The notes under the pieces: generated by a model | Database searches by the model: none | Told to the model about the DNA's origin: nothing | What the model saw: the letters and a program-made list of their open reading frames with translations, nothing else | In this document: positions 17,940 through 24,846 of the stretch, in pieces | How positions within the stretch are numbered: the stretch's first letter is position 1 | How the letters are laid out: each line of letters begins with the position of its first letter | Program-made: the position numbers and the translations under genes | Assembly: GCF_004153545.1 (NCBI RefSeq) | Contig: NZ_SDVA01000020.1 | Coordinates: 1 to 53,369, forward strand | DNA: 53,369 nucleotides | From: Serinicoccus sediminis | Lineage (GTDB): Bacteria > Actinomycetota > Actinomycetes > Actinomycetales > Dermatophilaceae | Direction: 5' to 3'

Positions 17940-18581
17940 GTGATCCCCCTCGTGCTCGCCTCGGCGTCCCCTGCCCGGCTCACCACCCTCACCCGCGCCG
18001 GTGTCACCCCGGAGGTCATCGTGTCCGGGGTGGACGAGGACGCCGCCCTAGCCGCGGCGCAGGAGCGGCACGGCGAGCTGGACCCGTCTGACGTCGCGCT
18101 CACCCTGGCCCGGGCCAAGGCCGAGCAGGTGAGCCGCGACCACGGGGTCGACGCGCTGGTCCTCGGCTGCGACTCGGTCCTGGAGCTCGACGGGCAGGTC
18201 TTCGGCAAGCCGCACTCCTCCCAGGTCGCCGTCGAGCGCTGGCAGGCCATGCGCGGCCGGTCGGGCATCCTGCACACCGGCCACTGGCTCATCGACGACC
18301 GTGAGGGCGCCGACGACTCCACGGGCACCGGTGCCACGCTGGGCGCCACCGCGTCGACCGTGGTGCACTTCGCCGACCTGACCGACGCCGAGATCGCGCA
18401 CTACGTCGGCACCGGCGAGCCGCTGCACGTCGCCGGCGGCTTCACCGTCGACGGGCTGGGCGGCCCCTACGTCAGCGGCATCGAGGGCGACTACCACGGC
18501 GTGGTGGGGGTGAGCCTCCCGCTCCTGCGCGAGCTCCTGGGTCAGCTCGGTGTGGCCTGGCACGACCTACTCGGCGGCTGA
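17940..18581 (+). CDS. maf: Maf-family nucleoside triphosphate pyrophosphatase
   Basis: The 213-residue protein hydrolyses non-canonical or methylated NTPs (dTTP/UTP type in the family). It opens with IPLVLASASPARLTTL, the Maf signature with the conserved S-x-R region, then VSGVDEDA, LARAKAEQV, LVLGCDSVLELDG (metal-binding Asp) and FGKPHSS. GGFTVDGLGGPYVSGIEGDYHGVVGVSLPLL, the C-terminal hallmark, follows. The start GTG at 17940 was preferred over 17913 because of homologous N-termini and the TAGGCT box 7 bases upstream. A middle insertion (DDREGADDSTGTGATLG) is slightly unusual. It is convergent with paaE. Confidence 0.93.
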   Translation: MIPLVLASASPARLTTLTRAGVTPEVIVSGVDEDAALAAAQERHGELDPSDVALTLARAKAEQVSRDHGVDALVLGCDSVLELDGQVFGKPHSSQVAVERWQAMRGRSGILHTGHWLIDDREGADDSTGTGATLGATASTVVHFADLTDAEIAHYVGTGEPLHVAGGFTVDGLGGPYVSGIEGDYHGVVGVSLPLLRELLGQLGVAWHDLLGG

Positions 18582-18624
18582 CCTCCGCCGAGACGTCCCC
18601 GGCACCGCACAGACCGCGAGCGGT

Positions 18625-18639
18625 GGGGGCACAGCCCCC
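18625..18639. terminator. Possible bidirectional terminator between maf and paaE
   Basis: GGGGGC-ACA-GCCCCC hairpin in the 81-base convergent gap. No T-tract follows, as is usual in this GC range. Confidence 0.4.
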
Positions 18640-18662
18640 GTGCCTCCTGGTGGGGCCTCCGG

Positions 18663-19790
18663 TCAGGCGTCGTAGTCGATGGTGACCTGCTCGGTCACCG
18701 GGTGCGACTGGCACATCAGCCGGTAGCCGCGCTCGACCTCGTCCGGCTCCAGGGCGTAGTTGCGCTCCATCCGCACCTCGCCGTCGACGACCTTGGCCCG
18801 GCAGGTGCCGCAGACGCCGCCGGTGCACGAGAAGGGCGCGTCCGGGCGCTCCCGCAGGGTGGCCGCGAGGATCGTCTCGGCGGCACTGGCCATCGGCACC
18901 GTGGTCGTGCGCCCGTCGAGGGTGACCGTGGCCACCGCCTCGGGCGGGGCGCCGGGGTCGCGGGGTGCCGCATCCTCCTCCGGCGCGGTGACGGGTGCAC
19001 CGTCGCTGTCGACGTGGAAGATCTCCTGATGCACGTGCGCGGGGTCCACGTCGCGCTCGGCGAGCACCTGCTGCACCGTCTCGACCATGCCGAACGGCCC
19101 GCAGAGGTACCACTCGTCCACCTGGTCCTCGGGGACGAAGGTGGCCAGGAGCTGCTCGACCTTGGCCCGGTCGATGCGGCCGGTGAGCAGCTCGGCCTCC
19201 TGCGGCTCGCGGGAGAGCACGTTGAGCAGGGTGAACCGTCCCGGGAAGCGGTTCTTGAGGTCCATGAGCTCCTCGAGGAACATCACCGAGTCGGTCCGGC
19301 GGTTGCCGAAGACGAGGGTCACCCGCGAGAGCGGCTCCTCCTCGAGCACGGTGGTGAGCAGGGAGAGCACCGGGGTGATGCCGGACCCGGCGGCGATCCC
19401 GACGTGGTGCTTGGTGGCCGTCGGCTCGGTCGGGCAGACGAAGGACCCCATGGGGGTCATGACCTGCAGGGTGTCGCCGGGGTGCACGTGCTCGTTGAGC
19501 CACGTGGACATGAGGCCGCCGGGCACGGTCGCGGCCGCCACCCGGACCTCGCCGGTCTCCCGCGACCGGCCCCGGGAGATGCAGCAGGAGTAGGAGCGGC
19601 GCACGTCCTCGCCGTCGATGGTCGCCCGCACGGTGAGGTGCTGGCCGGGCTCGAAGGCGAACTCCTCGCGGAGCTCCTCGGGGACGACGAAGCTGAGGGC
19701 GATCGCCTGGTCGGTCAGGCGGTCGACCCGGCTCACCGTCAGGTCGTGGAACCTCGCGCGGCGCCGCGTCGGCTGCTGGATCAGGCTCAT
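18663..19790 (-). CDS. paaE: Phenylacetyl-CoA epoxidase reductase subunit PaaE
   Basis: This 375-residue electron-transfer subunit passes NAD(P)H electrons to the diiron PaaA in phenylacetyl-CoA epoxidation. It has a ferredoxin-reductase FAD domain (DVRRSYSCCISRGR), an NAD domain (HVGIAAGSGITPVLSLLTTVL, LVFGNRRTDSVMFLEEL, EWYLCGPFGMVE) and a C-terminal plant-type 2Fe-2S domain (FSCTGGVCGTCRAKV with a distal LMCQSHP cysteine). An acidic Pro/Ala linker (about residues 255-280) joins the last two. It is the last gene of paaABCDE, separated from paaD by a 90-base gap that contains a small hairpin, CCGAGC-CGCA-GCTCGG (19838-19853). Confidence 0.95.
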   Translation of the reverse strand: MSLIQQPTRRRARFHDLTVSRVDRLTDQAIALSFVVPEELREEFAFEPGQHLTVRATIDGEDVRRSYSCCISRGRSRETGEVRVAAATVPGGLMSTWLNEHVHPGDTLQVMTPMGSFVCPTEPTATKHHVGIAAGSGITPVLSLLTTVLEEEPLSRVTLVFGNRRTDSVMFLEELMDLKNRFPGRFTLLNVLSREPQEAELLTGRIDRAKVEQLLATFVPEDQVDEWYLCGPFGMVETVQQVLAERDVDPAHVHQEIFHVDSDGAPVTAPEEDAAPRDPGAPPEAVATVTLDGRTTTVPMASAAETILAATLRERPDAPFSCTGGVCGTCRAKVVDGEVRMERNYALEPDEVERGYRLMCQSHPVTEQVTIDYDA

Positions 19791-19880
19791 CGGTCTCCTC
19801 GCGCCCCAGCTGCGGGGGTGGTGGTCGGGGTCTGGGGCCGAGCCGCAGCTCGGGGGTGTCCGGGGGCGGGGCCCCGGGGT

Positions 19881-20411
19881 CTAGATCGTCTTGAACTCGT
19901 CGAACGGCTCGCGGCACGCGAGGCACCGGCGCAGGGCCTTGCAGGCGGTCGACCCGAACCGGGCCACCTCCTCGGTGTCGTCCGACCCGCACTGAGGGCA
20001 GGTCACGACCCGCAGCTGCAGCCCGACCGGCACCGGGCCGGGAGGCCCGGCGTGCGCCCGCTCACCCGTGGGCGGCGCGATCCCGAAGCGGCGCAGCTTG
20101 TCGCGGCCCTCCTCGCTCATCCAGTCGGTCGTCCACGCCGGAGACAGCCGGGTGACGACCTCGACCGGTATGCCGTGTGCCCGACCGGCCTCGGCGAGGG
20201 CGTCGGCCATGGCGTGCATCGCGGGGCAGCCGGAGTAGGTGGGCGTGATGGTGACGCGCATCCCGGGCCGGCCGTCGACGTCGGCGGTCTCGACCTGCCG
20301 GATGACGCCCAGGTCGTCGATGGTGATGACCGGGATCTCGGGATCGGGGACCGCGCGCATGTCCTGCTCCACCTGCGCGGCCAGGTCGGCGTCGAGCACG
20401 GCGGACCTCAC
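19881..20411 (-). CDS. paaD: Phenylacetyl-CoA epoxidase assembly protein PaaD
   Basis: This 176-residue protein has a DUF59/MIP18-type domain (AVPDPEIPVITIDDLGVIRQ; PTYSGCPAMHAM with the conserved cysteine) and a C-terminal zinc-ribbon-like module (TCPQCGS ... RRCLACREPFDEFKTI, four cysteines). PaaD is required for maturation of the Fe-S component of the epoxidase. The GTG start at 20411 overlaps the paaC stop in a GTGA. The zinc-ribbon tail is standard for PaaD. Confidence 0.93.
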   Translation of the reverse strand: MRSAVLDADLAAQVEQDMRAVPDPEIPVITIDDLGVIRQVETADVDGRPGMRVTITPTYSGCPAMHAMADALAEAGRAHGIPVEVVTRLSPAWTTDWMSEEGRDKLRRFGIAPPTGERAHAGPPGPVPVGLQLRVVTCPQCGSDDTEEVARFGSTACKALRRCLACREPFDEFKTI

Positions 20412-21178
20412 CACGTGGCCCCGGGGTGGCTGCGGTGGAGGTGCTGCATCTCCGCGAGCAGGTAGCCCATGACCTCCGAGTGCACGCCCTCGCGTCCGCC
20501 CCGGGCGTGCCACCGCGGTGGGTCGGGCGGGGTGAGCGTGGCCTGCTCCAGGACGCCGGCGACGTAGCCGTTGACCGCGTCGGTCAGGCTCGAGGGCAGC
20601 ACCCCGACGCCCTGCTCGGCGGCCCAGCGGGCGGCCTCGTGGTCCTCCCCCAGCTCGGCGACGTAGGGGTGGACCGCGACCAGCGCGGCCTGCATGCGCT
20701 CGTGGCTCTCCGGTGTGCCGTCCCCCAGCCGCAGGACCCACTGCGTCGCGTGGTCACGGTGGTAGTCGACCTCCTTGACCGCCTTGGCGGCGATCCCGGC
20801 GAGCGTCTCGTCGGTGGAGTCGAGCAGGGCGGCGTAGAGCTCGCGCTGGTAGGTCGAGAACCACAGCAGCCGCGCCATCTCGTGCGCGAAGTCGGCCCGC
20901 GGCTGCTCCACGAGCTGCACGTTGCGGAACTCGCGCTCGTCGCGCAGCATCGCCAGGTCGTCCTCGTCGCGGAGCGGGTCCGCGCCCTCGACCTCACCGG
21001 CCCGGGTGAGCAGGGACCGGGCCTGGCCGACGAGGTCGAGCCCGACGTTGCCGAGGGCCATGTCCTCCTCGATCTGCGGGGCGTGGGTCAGCCACTCCCC
21101 CAGGCGCTGGGCATACACGAGGGCGTCGTCGCCGAGCCCCAGCAGGTAGTGGACGTGGCGGACGTCGGTGCTGCTCAC
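20408..21178 (-). CDS. paaC: Phenylacetyl-CoA epoxidase structural subunit PaaC
   Basis: This 256-residue ferritin-like subunit pairs with PaaA as its scaffold. Landmarks are HYLLGLGDDALVYAQRLGEWLTHAPQIEEDMALGNVGLDLVGQAR, EDDLAMLRDEREFRNVQLVEQPRADFA, EVDYHRDHATQWVLRLGDGTPESHERMQ and the C-terminal HSEVMGYLLAEMQHLHRSHPGATW. These match PaaC from known paa operons closely. It overlaps paaB and paaD by 4 bases on either side. Confidence 0.95.
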   Translation of the reverse strand: MSSTDVRHVHYLLGLGDDALVYAQRLGEWLTHAPQIEEDMALGNVGLDLVGQARSLLTRAGEVEGADPLRDEDDLAMLRDEREFRNVQLVEQPRADFAHEMARLLWFSTYQRELYAALLDSTDETLAGIAAKAVKEVDYHRDHATQWVLRLGDGTPESHERMQAALVAVHPYVAELGEDHEAARWAAEQGVGVLPSSLTDAVNGYVAGVLEQATLTPPDPPRWHARGGREGVHSEVMGYLLAEMQHLHRSHPGATW

Positions 21179-21462
21179 AGGTACTCCACGTCCTCCGGCA
21201 CGTCGTAGAACGTGGGGTGCCGGTACACCTTGTCGGCCGCCGGGTCGAAGAAGCTGTCCCGCTCGTCCGGGCTGGAGGCGGTGATGTCCTCGGAGGCCAC
21301 GACCCAGATCGAGACACCCTCCTGCCGCCGGGTGTAGAGGTCGCGGGCGTTGCGCAGCGCCATCTCACGGTCCGGCGCGTGCAGCGAGCCCGCGTGGACG
21401 TGCGACAGACCCCGCTTGGCCCGCACGAAGACCTCCCACAGGGGCCAGGTGGCCGAGCTCAT
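21175..21462 (-). CDS. paaB: Phenylacetyl-CoA epoxidase subunit PaaB
   Basis: This 95-residue subunit bridges the PaaAC heterodimers. [50 protein letters not shown] is the family core, and [24 protein letters not shown] is the C-terminal part. Length is typical. Both ends overlap neighbours (paaA stop, paaC start) by 4 bases. Confidence 0.95.
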   Translation of the reverse strand: MSSATWPLWEVFVRAKRGLSHVHAGSLHAPDREMALRNARDLYTRRQEGVSIWVVASEDITASSPDERDSFFDPAADKVYRHPTFYDVPEDVEYL

Positions 21463-22505
21463 GCGACCGCCTCGGACTGCTGGCGCGCGGCCTGCTTCGC
21501 GGCATACGCCGCCGCCGCCTCACGCACCCAGGCGCCGTCCTCGTGCGCCTGCACGCGGGTGCGGATCCGCTGCTCGTTGCACGGCCCGTCGCCCTTGAGC
21601 ACCCGCCAGAACTCGTCCCAGTCGATGGGCCCGAAGTCCCAGTGGCCGCGCTCCTCGTTCCAGGCGAGGTCGGGGTCGGGCAGGGTGATGCCGAGCTTCT
21701 GCGCCTGCGGCACGGTCATGTCGACGAACTTCTGCCGCAGGTCGTCGTTGGAGAAGCGCTTGATGCCCCAGGCCATGCTCTGCGCGGTATGCCCGCCGCT
21801 GGCCTGCTCGCCGGTGTCCGGCGGGCCGAACATCTGCAGCGCCGGCCACCACCACCGGTCCGCGGCGTCCTGGGCCATCGCCTTCTGCTCCTCGGTCCCG
21901 CGCGACAGCGTCCACAGGATCTCGAAGCCCTGCCGCTGGTGGAACGACTCCTCCTTGCACACCCGGATCATCGCCCGGGCGTAGGGGCCGTAGGAGCATC
22001 GGCACAGCGGCACCTGGTTCATGATGGCGGCACCGTCCACCAGCCACCCGATGGCGCCGGCGTCGGCCCAGGTCAGGGTGGGGTAGTTGAAGATCGAGGA
22101 GTACTTCTGCTGGCCGGAGTGCAGCTTGTCGAGCAGCTCGGACCGGTCCACCCCGAGGGTCTCGGCCGCGGAGTAGAGGTAGAGCCCGTGCCCCGCCTCG
22201 TCCTGCACCTTGGCCATGAGGATCGCCTTGCGCCGCAGCGAGGGGGCGCGGGTGATCCAGTTGGCCTCGGGCTGCATCCCGATGATCTCCGAGTGCGCGT
22301 GCTGGGCCATCTGACGGATCAGCGTCTTGCGGTATGCCTCCGGCATGGCGTCGCGCGGCTCGACCCGCTGGTCCTCCTCGATGAGGCCGTCGAAGTAGGC
22401 GGCGAGCGCGTCGGTGTAGTCCGGCGTCTCGGCCGCGTTGAGGGGGTGCGGCGTGGTGGCGCGGCCGCCCGGGGCGTCCGCCTGGCCGAAGTCGTTGCCG
22501 TACAT
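21459..22505 (-). CDS. paaA: Phenylacetyl-CoA epoxidase catalytic subunit PaaA
   Basis: This 348-residue diiron oxygenase subunit forms the 1,2-epoxide of phenylacetyl-CoA, the committed step of aerobic phenylacetate breakdown. Ferritin-like helices with diiron ligands are visible in [18 protein letters not shown] (E and H) and in [16 protein letters not shown] (E and H). [18 protein letters not shown] and [22 protein letters not shown] are further family blocks. It is the first gene of the operon; GGAGAG precedes the ATG. Upstream lie two CCGT...ACGG palindromes that may bind a repressor. Confidence 0.96.
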   Translation of the reverse strand: MYGNDFGQADAPGGRATTPHPLNAAETPDYTDALAAYFDGLIEEDQRVEPRDAMPEAYRKTLIRQMAQHAHSEIIGMQPEANWITRAPSLRRKAILMAKVQDEAGHGLYLYSAAETLGVDRSELLDKLHSGQQKYSSIFNYPTLTWADAGAIGWLVDGAAIMNQVPLCRCSYGPYARAMIRVCKEESFHQRQGFEILWTLSRGTEEQKAMAQDAADRWWWPALQMFGPPDTGEQASGGHTAQSMAWGIKRFSNDDLRQKFVDMTVPQAQKLGITLPDPDLAWNEERGHWDFGPIDWDEFWRVLKGDGPCNEQRIRTRVQAHEDGAWVREAAAAYAAKQAARQQSEAVA

Positions 22506-22529
22506 CTCTCCAGTGTGCCAGAGAACAGC

Positions 22530-22563
22530 CCGTCTGTATAACGGAACCGCCGTCATATGACGG
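22530..22563. promoter_or_regulatory. Candidate operator upstream of paaA
   Basis: Two adjacent palindromic sites: CCGTCTGTATAACGG (22530-22544, imperfect) and CCGTCATATGACGG (22550-22563, perfect 14-bp). They sit 25-58 bases upstream of paaA and between it and the divergent gene, overlapping the only AT-rich promoter-like bases (minus-strand TTATAC). This is the position expected of a phenylacetate-responsive repressor site; the regulator itself is not in the window. Confidence 0.5.
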
Positions 22564-22601
22564 TGAATCTGTAACATGCGGGTCGGTGCGAGACTGGGTC
22601 G

Positions 22602-23168
22602 GTGAGCCATCAGCACGAGCAGCCCCCGGCCGCCGACGCCAGCGTGCGCACCGCGCGACCCAACGACGCCCCCGCCGTGGGCCTCGTCCAGGCCTTCGTC
22701 TGGCAGCACGAGCTCGCCGACGTGCTGGACCAGGACGTCCTGGACGCGCTGACCGGACCCCGGTTCGCCGCCGCGTGGAGGCAGTCGCTGGAACACCCCC
22801 CGACGCCGCGCCACCGCCTGCTCGTGGCGTGCGCGGGCCCCCAGGTGACGGGGTATGTCGCGGTCGGCCCGGCCGACGACGAGCCGGGGCTCCCCGCGGA
22901 CACCAGCGCCCTGCTGCTCGACGGCGGGGTCCACCCCGAGGCCCGGGCCGCCGGCCACGGATCGCGCCTGCTCAACGCGGCGGTGGACACCCTGCGCGCC
23001 GCCTACGACGAGCTCGAGGCCGTCGCGACGTGGGTGCTCGCCGAGGCCGGGCACACCCGGGCGTTCCTGCAGGAGGCCGGGTTCGAGCCGGACGGCGCGT
23101 GGCGGGACCGGATCGTCGGTGACGACGGGCGGACCGTCCGCGAGGTGCGCCTGGTCACATGGGCCTGA
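22602..23168 (+). CDS. GNAT N-acetyltransferase
   Basis: This 188-residue acetyltransferase has an N-terminal [20 protein letters not shown] segment, GYVAVGPAD, then [29 protein letters not shown], the acetyl-CoA-binding region with an R/Q-x-x-G-x-G/A pattern (AAGHGSRLL), and [19 protein letters not shown]. The substrate is not known. A TAACAT hexamer at 22571-22576 could be its -10. It is divergent from paaA, with the candidate operator between them, so its expression may be affected by the same regulator. The next gene starts 7 bases downstream. Confidence 0.8.
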   Translation: MSHQHEQPPAADASVRTARPNDAPAVGLVQAFVWQHELADVLDQDVLDALTGPRFAAAWRQSLEHPPTPRHRLLVACAGPQVTGYVAVGPADDEPGLPADTSALLLDGGVHPEARAAGHGSRLLNAAVDTLRAAYDELEAVATWVLAEAGHTRAFLQEAGFEPDGAWRDRIVGDDGRTVREVRLVTWA

Positions 23169-23175
23169 GCCGTCC

Positions 23176-24369
23176 ATGACGACGACCCGCAGGCTGGTGG
23201 GGATCGACCTGGCGCGCACGCTCGCGCTGCTGGGCATGTTCGCTGCGCACCTGGCCACGCACGAGGGCGACGGCCCGGGCGGGGTGAGCTGGCTGTTCCA
23301 GCTCGTCGCGGGCCGGTCCTCGGCCCTCTTCGCGGTCCTGGCGGGCGTGAGCATCGCGCTGGCGGCCCCGCTCTCGGCGGTCCGGGCCGACCCGCGCCTG
23401 CACCGGCGGCGGCTGCTGGTGCGCTCGGCGCTCATCGCCGGGCTGGGCCTGCTCGTCGGCCTCCCCGGCTCGGGGATCGCGGTCATCCTCACCTACTACG
23501 GGCTGCTCTTCTGCTGCGCGCTGCCGGTGCTGCAGTGGCGGGCACGGCCGCTGGCCTGGCTCGCCCTGGGCTGGGGGCTGCTCAGCCCGCTCGTCAGCCT
23601 GCTCGTGCGCCAGGCGTTGCCTGGCCCCACCCTCGCCGTGCCCTCGGTGGCGTCCCTCCTCGTCGTCGGCCCGGTCCAGCTCCTCACCGAGCTGCTCGTC
23701 ACCGGGTACTACCCGGTGCTGACCTGGGCGACGTACCTCTTCGCCGGGCTGGCAGTCGGGAGGTGGCTGCAGGCCCGCGACGGCGCGGACCGCACTGTCA
23801 CGGGCTCACTGGTCCTGGGTGGTGCGGGCCTCGCCGCCCTCGCGCTCGGCGTCTCGGGGCTGCTCCTGCGCTCGGAGCAGGTGCGGGCGGCGCTGCTCGA
23901 GAGCGCGGGCCTCGCTGCCGATGCCTGGCCGGTGCTCGACGCCGACCGGCGGACGGGGTTCTACGGCACCCACCCGGAGGGGAGCGCCTGGTGGCTGGGG
24001 GTCTGGGCCCCGCACAGCGGCAGCGTGGTCGACCTCGCGCACACCACGGGCACCGCGCTGCTGGTGCTCGGCGGCTGTCTCGCCCTCGTCCGGGCCACCG
24101 CCGCGCTGCCGTGGTCGGTGCTGGCGGGGGCGGGTCGCGCGACGCTGACCCTCTACGTCGCCCACGTGCTCGTGCTGGCGACCCCGCTGGGCGACCAGGG
24201 GCCCCTGGCCCGGGAGACGAGCACCGGGCTCGTGCTGCACGGCCTGCTGGCCCTGGTCGCGGGCGCCCTGCTGGCGGCCAGCGGTCGACGCGGACCGCTG
24301 GAGGAGTTCGTGCACCGGAGCACGCACGGCCCCGCCGTGCCGTCGTCGCCGACCCGTCCACCCGGCTGA
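23176..24369 (+). CDS. DUF418/heparan-acetyltransferase-like membrane protein
   Basis: This 397-residue integral membrane protein has about ten helices. The N-terminus [24 protein letters not shown] and the early [20 protein letters not shown] are the recurring motifs of DUF1624/DUF418-type acyltransferases (GxDxxRxxAxxGMxxxH). The C-terminal [19 protein letters not shown] also fits. Such proteins are thought to acylate surface or small molecules, but no substrate has been set for this group. It follows the GNAT gene by 7 bases and probably shares its transcript. Confidence 0.8.
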   Translation: MTTTRRLVGIDLARTLALLGMFAAHLATHEGDGPGGVSWLFQLVAGRSSALFAVLAGVSIALAAPLSAVRADPRLHRRRLLVRSALIAGLGLLVGLPGSGIAVILTYYGLLFCCALPVLQWRARPLAWLALGWGLLSPLVSLLVRQALPGPTLAVPSVASLLVVGPVQLLTELLVTGYYPVLTWATYLFAGLAVGRWLQARDGADRTVTGSLVLGGAGLAALALGVSGLLLRSEQVRAALLESAGLAADAWPVLDADRRTGFYGTHPEGSAWWLGVWAPHSGSVVDLAHTTGTALLVLGGCLALVRATAALPWSVLAGAGRATLTLYVAHVLVLATPLGDQGPLARETSTGLVLHGLLALVAGALLAASGRRGPLEEFVHRSTHGPAVPSSPTRPPG

Positions 24370-24465
24370 CCTCAGCCGGACCGCGCCTCGCCGGGTCGCG
24401 AGCACCCTGCGCCAGCCAGCCGGCCGCACCGTCGGCACCTCGCCGTGCCCCGTCACGCCACGCCC

Positions 24466-24553
24466 GTTCACCTACCGTTCACTTTCGCGTCGGCTTGGGG
24501 TACTCTTGGTGAACAGAAGATGAACGACATACCCCGAAGACCTCGAAGGAGGT
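24466..24553. promoter_or_regulatory. PHO-box-like direct repeats, promoter and strong RBS of a small ORF
   Basis: On the plus strand GTTCACC (24466) and GTTCACT (24477) are spaced 11 bp start to start. On the minus strand GTTCATC (24525-24519) and GTTCACC (24514-24508) show the same 11-bp period. Between the two pairs lies TACTCT (24501-24506), a likely -10. GTTCACC-type 11-bp direct repeats are the PhoP binding pattern of streptomycetes (MtrA and GlnR sites can look alike). AAGGAGGT at 24546-24553 is a near-perfect Shine-Dalgarno for the ATG at 24561. Confidence 0.55.
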
Positions 24554-24560
24554 GGCCCCC

Positions 24561-24713
24561 ATGGCGACTGTTCGCCCACTCCGGACCACGCGACCGACCC
24601 GGGCGCTCACCTGGGTCCCGGTGACCGATGCGACCGGCCGCACCCGCATGGAGATGCGCTGGCACGTCGGCGCCCCGGCGCCGCAGATCCGGCGCCGCGC
24701 CTCGGTCGCCTGA
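24561..24713 (+). CDS. Small protein of 50 residues, unknown function
   Basis: This short reading frame has an unusually strong ribosome-binding site (AAGGAGGT, 7-base spacing) and a regulated-looking promoter, which argue that it is real. The product is very basic: it opens MATVRPLRTTRPTRALTWVP, continues VTDATGRTRMEMRWH and ends PQIRRRASVA. No transmembrane segment or known domain is visible. The 3' end lies in the first copy of a 26-bp triple repeat. The PHO-box-like sites suggest expression under phosphate limitation; this is inference. An 18-bp-arm hairpin follows at 24783. Confidence 0.65.
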   Translation: MATVRPLRTTRPTRALTWVPVTDATGRTRMEMRWHVGAPAPQIRRRASVA

Positions 24714-24778
24714 CCAGGCGCACAGCCTCGGTCGCCTGACCAGGCGCACAGCCTCGGTCGCCTGACCAGGCGCACACC
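24701..24778 (+). repeat. Three tandem copies of a 26-bp unit
   Basis: The unit CTCGGTCGCCTGACCAGGCG plus CACAGC is repeated at 24701, 24727 and 24753, the third ending CACACC. Each contains the small palindrome GCCTG-AC-CAGGC. The first copy supplies the final codons and stop of the small ORF; the other two are downstream. Confidence 0.9.
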
Positions 24779-24782
24779 GGAC

Positions 24783-24822
24783 ATGACGAAGGGCGGGCCC
24801 GACCGGGCCCGCCCTTCGTCAT
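24783..24822. terminator. Strong bidirectional terminator hairpin
   Basis: A perfect 18-bp inverted repeat (ATGACGAAGGGCGGGCCC and its complement) with loop GACC. It lies between the small ORF (plus) and the end of pnp (minus), so it can stop transcripts from both sides. Confidence 0.85.
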
Positions 24823-24846
24823 GCGGTGCGTCTCGCGAGGTGCGGG

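Noticed and set aside
24701-24778. Short tandem repeats as a CRISPR array
   Set aside because: Copies are contiguous with no spacers, and no cas gene is present.
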